From an uncultured Bacteroides sp. (GTDB lineage: Bacteria > Bacteroidota > Bacteroidia > Bacteroidales > Bacteroidaceae), in contig URYL01000009.1 of NCBI GenBank assembly GCA_900552075.1, positions 62,001 to 126,000 on the forward strand: a stretch of 64,000 bases of DNA, given 5' to 3'. The notes under the pieces are model-generated. The model saw nothing but the letters and a program-made list of their open reading frames with translations, ran no database searches and had not been told where the DNA came from. The position numbers were made by a program, and so were the translations under genes. The stretch's first letter is position 1. Each line of letters opens with the position of its first letter. This document shows, piece after piece, positions 58,858 to 64,000 of this stretch.

Positions 58858-60210
58858 ATGGCAAATTTAATTAAATTGCGTAAAGGCTTAGACATAAACC
58901 TGAAAGGCAAGGCTGCTGCAGAGGTGGTGGCTGTGAAAGAGCCGGGATTCTATTCACTGTGTCCCGATGATTTTACAGGCGTGACTCCGAAGGTAGTCGT
59001 GAAGGAACAGGAATATGTCATGGCTGGAGGACCCTTGTTTGTAGACAAGAATCATCCTGAAGTGAAATTTGTTTCGCCGGTAAGTGGCGTAGTGACAAGC
59101 GTGGAACGTGGGGCTAGACGTAAGGTGATGAGCATTACCGTACAGGCTGCTACGGAACAGGACTTTGAGGAATTTGGTAAAAAGAGCGTGGCGGCACTTG
59201 ATGGAACAGCTGTGAAAGACATGTTGTTGAATGCGGGTTTGTTCGCATTTATCCGTCAGCGTCCGTACGACGTGATTGCAGATCCGACGGTTGCACCTCG
59301 TGCCATTTTCGTATCTGCTTTCGATACGAATCCGCTGGCTCCTGAGTTTGAATTCGCCCTCGCAGGGGAAGAGGCAAATTTCCAAACAGGATTGGATGCC
59401 TTGGCTAAGATTGCCAAGACTTACTTGAGTATTAGTGTAAAACAGAAATCACCGGCTTTGACGCAGGCGAAGAATGTAGAAATCAATGTGTTCGACGGAC
59501 CTCATCCGGCTGGTAACGTAGGCGTACAAATCAACCATATCGCTCCGGTGAACAAAGGTGAAACCGTGTGGACTATCGACCCGCAGGCTGTGATTTTCAT
59601 CGGCCGCCTGTTCAATACAGGACGTGTAGACTTTACTCGTACAGTGGCTGTAACCGGTTCTGAAGTGTTGAAACCAGCTTACATGAAACTGAAAGTCGGT
59701 GCACTGCTGACGGGGGTGTTTGAAAGCAATGTGACAAAAGATAAGGCTTTACGCTATATCAGCGGTAATGTATTGACCGGAAAGCAGATTACTGCCAACG
59801 GTTATTTGGGAGCTTTCCACAGCCAGGTGACAGTGATTCCGGAAGGAAGCGACGTTCACGAAATGCTGGGTTGGATTATGCCGCGTCTGAACGATTTCAG
59901 TACCAGTCATTCTTATTTCAGCTGGATGATGGGCAAGAAGAAAGAATATGTATTGGATGCCCGTGTGAAGGGTGGTGAACGTCACATGATCATGTCAAAC
60001 GAATACGACCATGTACTTCCGATGGACATCTTGCCGGAATACCTGATTAAGGCTATCATTGCAGGCGATATCGACCGTATGGAAGCGCTGGGTATTTATG
60101 AGGTGGCTCCGGAAGATTTTGCCTTGTGTGAATTTGTCTGCTCTTCAAAAATGGAATTGCAGCGTATCGTACGTGACGGACTCGATATGCTCCGCCGTGA
60201 AATGTGTTAA
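58858..60210 (+). CDS. nqrA: Na+-translocating NADH:quinone reductase subunit A
   Basis: Peripheral, cofactor-free cytoplasmic subunit of the six-subunit sodium pump NQR, involved in quinone binding. The 450-residue protein matches the family from IKLRKGLDINLKGKAA at the start through FDGPHPAGNVGVQINHI in the middle. It is the first gene of nqrABCDEF. The -7 element lies upstream and no SusCD terminator was recognised in the 174-bp gap. Confidence 0.95.
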   Translation: MANLIKLRKGLDINLKGKAAAEVVAVKEPGFYSLCPDDFTGVTPKVVVKEQEYVMAGGPLFVDKNHPEVKFVSPVSGVVTSVERGARRKVMSITVQAATEQDFEEFGKKSVAALDGTAVKDMLLNAGLFAFIRQRPYDVIADPTVAPRAIFVSAFDTNPLAPEFEFALAGEEANFQTGLDALAKIAKTYLSISVKQKSPALTQAKNVEINVFDGPHPAGNVGVQINHIAPVNKGETVWTIDPQAVIFIGRLFNTGRVDFTRTVAVTGSEVLKPAYMKLKVGALLTGVFESNVTKDKALRYISGNVLTGKQITANGYLGAFHSQVTVIPEGSDVHEMLGWIMPRLNDFSTSHSYFSWMMGKKKEYVLDARVKGGERHMIMSNEYDHVLPMDILPEYLIKAIIAGDIDRMEALGIYEVAPEDFALCEFVCSSKMELQRIVRDGLDMLRREMC

Positions 60211-60235
60211 TGCTAACTAAAACTATTATTAATAA

Positions 60236-61411
60236 ATGAACGCGTTAAGAAATTATCTCGATAAGATAAAGCCTAACTTTGAAGAGGGAGGCAAATTTCA
60301 TGCTTTTCGTTCTGTGTTCGACGGATTTGAAACATTCCTGTTTGTTCCGAACACAACTTCGAAGACAGGTACGCACATCCACGATGCGATTGATAGCAAA
60401 CGTATCATGTCGTTCGTGGTGATTGCCCTGATACCGGCCCTGCTGTTCGGTATGTATAATGTGGGTTACCAGCATTTCCATGCTACTAATGTAGAAGGTA
60501 GCTTTATTGAAATGTTCGGTTATGGTTTCTTGGCTGTACTGCCGAAGATTATTGTTTCATACGTAGTCGGTCTGGGTATCGAATTTATCGTAGCTCAGTG
60601 GAAGAAGGAAGAAATTCAGGAAGGTTTCCTGGTTTCCGGTATGTTGATTCCGATGATTGTGCCGGTTGACTGTCCCTTGTGGATGCTGGCCGTGGCAACT
60701 GCCTTCTCTGTAATATTTGCCAAGGAAGTATTTGGTGGTACAGGTATGAACATCTTCAACCCTGCGTTGATTACTCGTGCTTTCTTGTTCTTCGCTTATC
60801 CGACCAAGATGTCTGGTGATACTGTTTGGGTATCCAGCGACAGTATCTGCGGACTGGGTCATACTGTAGATGGCCTGACTGCCGCTACTGCACTGGGACA
60901 GGCTTCTACCGCTACAGACGCCATGGCATATCCTGCATTCTCATGGGACATGGTAACTGGTTTGATTCCGGGTTCCATTGGTGAAACCAGTGTCATCGCC
61001 ATCGCTATCGGTGCGGTTATCCTGTTGTGGTCTGGCGTAGCAAGCTGGAAGACAATGTTGTCTGTATTTGTAGGGGGTGCCTTCATGGGCTGGATTTTCA
61101 ATACCATCGGTCCGGACACAGCCATGGCTCACATGCCTTGGTATGAACATTTGTGCCTGGGTGGCTTCTGCTTCGGTGCCGTATTTATGGCTACTGACCC
61201 TGTGACTTCTTCACGTACGGAAAACGGTAAGTATTTGTATGGCTTCCTGATCGGTGCCATGGCCATTATTATCCGTGTACTGAATCCGGGTTATCCAGAA
61301 GGTATGATGCTGGCTATTCTGCTGATGAACATCTTCGCTCCGCTGATTGACTATGTAATAGTTCAGAATAACATTTCTCGCCGTGCAAAACGTGCTATGT
61401 CTAACAAATAA
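60236..61411 (+). CDS. nqrB: Na+-translocating NADH:quinone reductase subunit B
   Basis: Inner-membrane subunit that holds covalent FMN and riboflavin and forms part of the sodium path. The 391-residue protein has about ten membrane segments. DGLTAATALG (about residue 215-224) corresponds to the segment that carries the Thr-linked FMN, although the usual S-G-A-T is altered to T-A-A-T. It begins 25 bases after nqrA. Confidence 0.95.
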   Translation: MNALRNYLDKIKPNFEEGGKFHAFRSVFDGFETFLFVPNTTSKTGTHIHDAIDSKRIMSFVVIALIPALLFGMYNVGYQHFHATNVEGSFIEMFGYGFLAVLPKIIVSYVVGLGIEFIVAQWKKEEIQEGFLVSGMLIPMIVPVDCPLWMLAVATAFSVIFAKEVFGGTGMNIFNPALITRAFLFFAYPTKMSGDTVWVSSDSICGLGHTVDGLTAATALGQASTATDAMAYPAFSWDMVTGLIPGSIGETSVIAIAIGAVILLWSGVASWKTMLSVFVGGAFMGWIFNTIGPDTAMAHMPWYEHLCLGGFCFGAVFMATDPVTSSRTENGKYLYGFLIGAMAIIIRVLNPGYPEGMMLAILLMNIFAPLIDYVIVQNNISRRAKRAMSNK

Positions 61412-61424
61412 AACCGAAAATACA

Positions 61425-62105
61425 ATGAATACCAATAGTAACTCTTATACTATCATTTATGCTTCGGTAATGGTTGTTATCGTAGCATTTTTGCTGGCTT
61501 TCGTCAACTCTTCTTTGCGCGACTTGCAGGGAAAGAACGTAGAGCTGGATACGAAGAAGCAGATTCTTTCTTCACTGGGCATCAAAGGTGTGCAGGATGC
61601 GGAAGCTGAATTTGCCAAAGTCGTGAAATCGGATATGGTGGTTGCCGAAGACGGTACACTGACTCCGTATGAAGGCGCTTTCGTGACTTCTTACGAAAAG
61701 GATTTCAAGGAAAACGGACGTGCCCACATCTTTGTATGCGAAGTGGACGGACAGACCAAGTATGTGATTCCGGTATACGGTGCCGGTCTTTGGGGTGCTA
61801 TCTGGGGATATGTAGCCCTGAACGAAGACAAGAACACTGTGTATGGTACATATTTCTCTCATGCATCTGAAACTCCGGGTCTGGGAGCTGAAATCGCAGG
61901 GGAACATTTCCAAAGTGAATTCAAGGACAAACATGTAATGGATGGTGACAACGTAGGGCTGGGAGTCGTAAAGAACGGAAAGGTTGAAAATCCGGAATTC
62001 CAGGTCGACGGTATCTCTGGCGGTACAATCACTTCAACAGGTGTGAACACGATGCTGAAAGAATGTATGGCACATTATACTAAATTTTTAACATCTAAAG
62101 AATAA
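61425..62105 (+). CDS. nqrC: Na+-translocating NADH:quinone reductase subunit C
   Basis: Membrane-anchored periplasmic flavoprotein that passes electrons between NqrB and NqrD/E. I start it at 61425 (MNTNSNSYTI), 13 bases after nqrB. A transmembrane anchor lies at about 10-28. The FMN attachment motif SGGTITSTGV near the C-terminus fits S-G-x-T-x-T. The protein is 226 residues. Confidence 0.95.
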   Translation: MNTNSNSYTIIYASVMVVIVAFLLAFVNSSLRDLQGKNVELDTKKQILSSLGIKGVQDAEAEFAKVVKSDMVVAEDGTLTPYEGAFVTSYEKDFKENGRAHIFVCEVDGQTKYVIPVYGAGLWGAIWGYVALNEDKNTVYGTYFSHASETPGLGAEIAGEHFQSEFKDKHVMDGDNVGLGVVKNGKVENPEFQVDGISGGTITSTGVNTMLKECMAHYTKFLTSKE

Positions 62106-62119
62106 GGAGGAGAACGATA

Positions 62120-62758
62120 ATGGGAAGTTTATTTTCAACTAAAAACAAAGAAGTATTTTCTGCTCCGATCAGTATGAACAACCCGGTAACCGTACAGGTG
62201 TTGGGTATCTGTTCTGCCTTGGCCGTTACCTCCAAACTGGAGCCGGCCATCGTGATGGGTCTTTCTGTAACCATCATTACCGCTTTCTCTAACGTGGTAA
62301 TCTCTTTGTTGCGTAAGACTGTTCCTAACCGTATCCGTATCATCGTACAGCTGGTGGTAGTGGCTGCCTTGGTAACTATCGTAAGTGAACTGTTGAAGGC
62401 TTTTGCCTACGACGTGAGCGTACAGCTGTCTGTTTACGTAGGTTTGATTATTACCAACTGTATCCTGATGGGACGTCTGGAAGCGTTTGCCATGTCAAAC
62501 GGTCCGTGGGAATCCTGTCTGGACGGTATCGGTAACGGTCTGGGTTATGCCAAGATTCTGGTAATCGTTGCATTCTTCCGTGAATTGCTGGGCTCAGGTA
62601 CCCTGCTGGGATTCAATATTCTGAACTACGATGCCATCAAGAGTGCCGGTTATGTAAACAACGGTTTGATGTTGATGCCGCCGATGGCTCTGATCATCGT
62701 AGCGTGCCTGATTTGGTACCAGCGTGCTAAACACAAAGAACTGCAAGACAAAGAATAA
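62120..62758 (+). CDS. nqrD: Na+-translocating NADH:quinone reductase subunit D
   Basis: Inner-membrane subunit that, with NqrE, binds an intramembrane iron-sulfur centre. The 212-residue protein has six membrane helices and the conserved ITNCILMGRLEAFAM segment, whose Cys is an expected metal ligand. Upstream, AAGGAGGAG (62104-62112) is a full Shine-Dalgarno sequence, rare in this genome. Confidence 0.95.
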   Translation: MGSLFSTKNKEVFSAPISMNNPVTVQVLGICSALAVTSKLEPAIVMGLSVTIITAFSNVVISLLRKTVPNRIRIIVQLVVVAALVTIVSELLKAFAYDVSVQLSVYVGLIITNCILMGRLEAFAMSNGPWESCLDGIGNGLGYAKILVIVAFFRELLGSGTLLGFNILNYDAIKSAGYVNNGLMLMPPMALIIVACLIWYQRAKHKELQDKE

Positions 62759-62794
62759 TTATTAACCAAAAACGGAAATTAAAAATCCAGAATT

Positions 62795-63418
62795 ATGGAA
62801 CATTTTTTTAGCTTATTGGTCCGCTCAATCTTTGTGGACAATATGATATTTGCGTTCTTCCTGGGTATGTGTTCATACCTGGCTGTTTCGAAGAACGTGA
62901 AGACTGCCCTCGGTCTGGGTATCGCCGTTACATTCGTGTTGGTGGTTACCTTGCCGGTCAACTATCTTCTGCAGACGAAGGTTCTGGCTGCCGATGGCAT
63001 TCTGGGAATTGACCTGAGCTTCTTGAGCTTTATCCTCTTCATTGCCGTAATCGCGGCTATCGTGCAGCTGGTAGAAATGATAGTAGAACGCTTCAGTCCT
63101 TCACTGTATGCGTCACTGGGTATCTTCCTGCCGTTGATTGCTGTAAACTGTGCCATCATGGGTGCTTCTCTGTTCATGCAGCAGCGTATCACGCTGAGCC
63201 CGTCTGACCCGAAATACATCGGCGATATCTGGGATTCTATCTCATACGCCTTGGGTTCAGGTCTCGGCTGGATGCTGGCTATCGTAGGTCTGGCTGCCAT
63301 CCGTGAGAAAATGGCTTACTCTGACGTACCTGCTCCACTGAGAGGACTGGGTATTACTTTCATCACTGTAGGTCTGATGGCAATGGCATTTATGTGTTTC
63401 TCTGGTTTGAACATCTAA
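62795..63418 (+). CDS. nqrE: Na+-translocating NADH:quinone reductase subunit E
   Basis: Inverted-topology homolog of NqrD that shares the Fe-S centre. The 207-residue protein has six membrane helices with FFLGMCSYLAVSKNVKTALG (about 25-44) and VNCAIMGASLFM (about 115), which supply Cys ligands. It begins 36 bases after nqrD and ends 18 before nqrF. Confidence 0.95.
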   Translation: MEHFFSLLVRSIFVDNMIFAFFLGMCSYLAVSKNVKTALGLGIAVTFVLVVTLPVNYLLQTKVLAADGILGIDLSFLSFILFIAVIAAIVQLVEMIVERFSPSLYASLGIFLPLIAVNCAIMGASLFMQQRITLSPSDPKYIGDIWDSISYALGSGLGWMLAIVGLAAIREKMAYSDVPAPLRGLGITFITVGLMAMAFMCFSGLNI

Positions 63419-63436
63419 TAGGAAAGGAATAAGACA

Positions 63437-64000
63437 ATGGATATGAATTTTATTTTAGCGAGCATTGGAGTATTCCTGGTGACTATTCTGGTGCTGGTAG
63501 TCATCCTGCTGGTAGCAAAGAATTTCCTTGTGGCTTCCGGCAACGTGAAACTGACTATCAACGGCGACAAGGAAATGGAAGTGGAATCCGGTTCTACGTT
63601 GCTGAACACACTGGCCGTTAACGGCGTATTCTTGCCGTCGGCTTGTGGTGGTAAGGGTTCTTGCGGACAGTGCAAGTGTCAGGTGATTGAAGGAGGGGGC
63701 GAAATCCTGCCTTCTGAAGTGAGCCATTTCAGCCGCAAGCAGCAAAAAGACCATTGGCGTCTGGGCTGCCAAGTGAAAGTGAAAGGTGACCTGTCTATTA
63801 AGGTGCCCGAATCTGTAATGGGTGTAAAGGAATACGAATGTACCGTTATCTCCAACAAGAACGTGGCTACTTTCATCAAGGAATTCAAGGTGCAGTTGCC
63901 TAAGGGTGCCCACATGGACTTCATTCCGGGTTCATACGCACAGATTAAGATTCCTAAATATGAAATGGATTACAACAAGGATATCGATAAAGACCTTATC
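63437..64000 (+). CDS. nqrF: Na+-translocating NADH:quinone reductase subunit F (cut by window edge)
   Basis: Takes electrons from NADH via FAD and a [2Fe-2S] centre. The first 188 residues are present. There is an N-terminal membrane helix (about 5-28), then a ferredoxin-like domain with Cys ligands in SACGGKGSCGQCKC (about 69-82) and a later Cys in GCQVKV (about 113). The FAD domain begins at about 130. The NADH-binding part lies beyond the window. Confidence 0.95.
   Translation, partial: MDMNFILASIGVFLVTILVLVVILLVAKNFLVASGNVKLTINGDKEMEVESGSTLLNTLAVNGVFLPSACGGKGSCGQCKCQVIEGGGEILPSEVSHFSRKQQKDHWRLGCQVKVKGDLSIKVPESVMGVKEYECTVISNKNVATFIKEFKVQLPKGAHMDFIPGSYAQIKIPKYEMDYNKDIDKDLI

Overview
The window is chromosomal DNA from a gut Bacteroidales bacterium, most likely Bacteroides or Phocaeicola. 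The evidence is the -7 promoter element TAnnTTTG in front of many genes, general lack of Shine-Dalgarno sequences, a SusC/SusD pair, a UpxY-type NusG paralog, DUF3078 and PorT-type barrels, an HU/SPOR protein and a Na+-pumping NQR operon. Species cannot be fixed from the sequence alone.

Positions 1-8270 are the right end of an integrated prophage. Leftward early genes include a recombination module (DUF3127 SSB-like protein with a DDLPF tail, PD-(D/E)XK exonuclease, ERF annealing protein, possible NinB-like protein), many small genes, and a tRNA-like gene with a ten-base anticodon loop. A divergent control region with four related operators separates them from an S24-type CI repressor. Behind the repressor lie a probable defence gene (EVE-like modified-base reader fused to a PD-(D/E)XK nuclease) and a small lipoprotein. 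The element ends in the 3' half of a tRNA-Thr(CGT) gene plus that tRNA's terminator, which marks the attachment site. The intact tRNA, and probably the integrase, should lie left of the window.

Positions 8.3-25 kb are host core genome: pyrD, an HD hydrolase, a GH28 glycosidase, a COG0523 metallochaperone GTPase divergent from the Fe-S repair protein Ric, the [FeFe]-hydrogenase cluster hydA-hydE-hydG-hydF, an FHA protein and an HU-TM-SPOR protein, engB divergent from recR, and an acetyltransferase. Positions 25-42 kb hold tRNA-Pro(TGG), an S9 peptidase, pyrG-yidC, DUF3078 and TRIC-channel genes, mtgA, a pyrB-pyrI-led operon that also carries a flavin reductase, a PorT-type barrel, glyA and an OmpA lipoprotein, and a class A penicillin-binding protein. 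Positions 42-64 kb hold an orphan upxY-like gene, trkH, the tamB-aguA-aguB operon, nhaC, a secreted C1 peptidase, a SusC/SusD pair and nqrABCDEF, cut in nqrF by the window edge.

The least explained structures are two intergenic arrays (25137-25240 and 42682-42785). Each has five 16-bp palindromes of form AAACGY-NNNN-RCGTTT at an exact 22-bp period, with compensatory changes in the arms. Other items of note are the EVE-nuclease prophage gene, the odd phage tRNA, a gene-free hairpin-rich stretch at 4573-4951, and a 16-bp perfect palindrome at 31465-31480.
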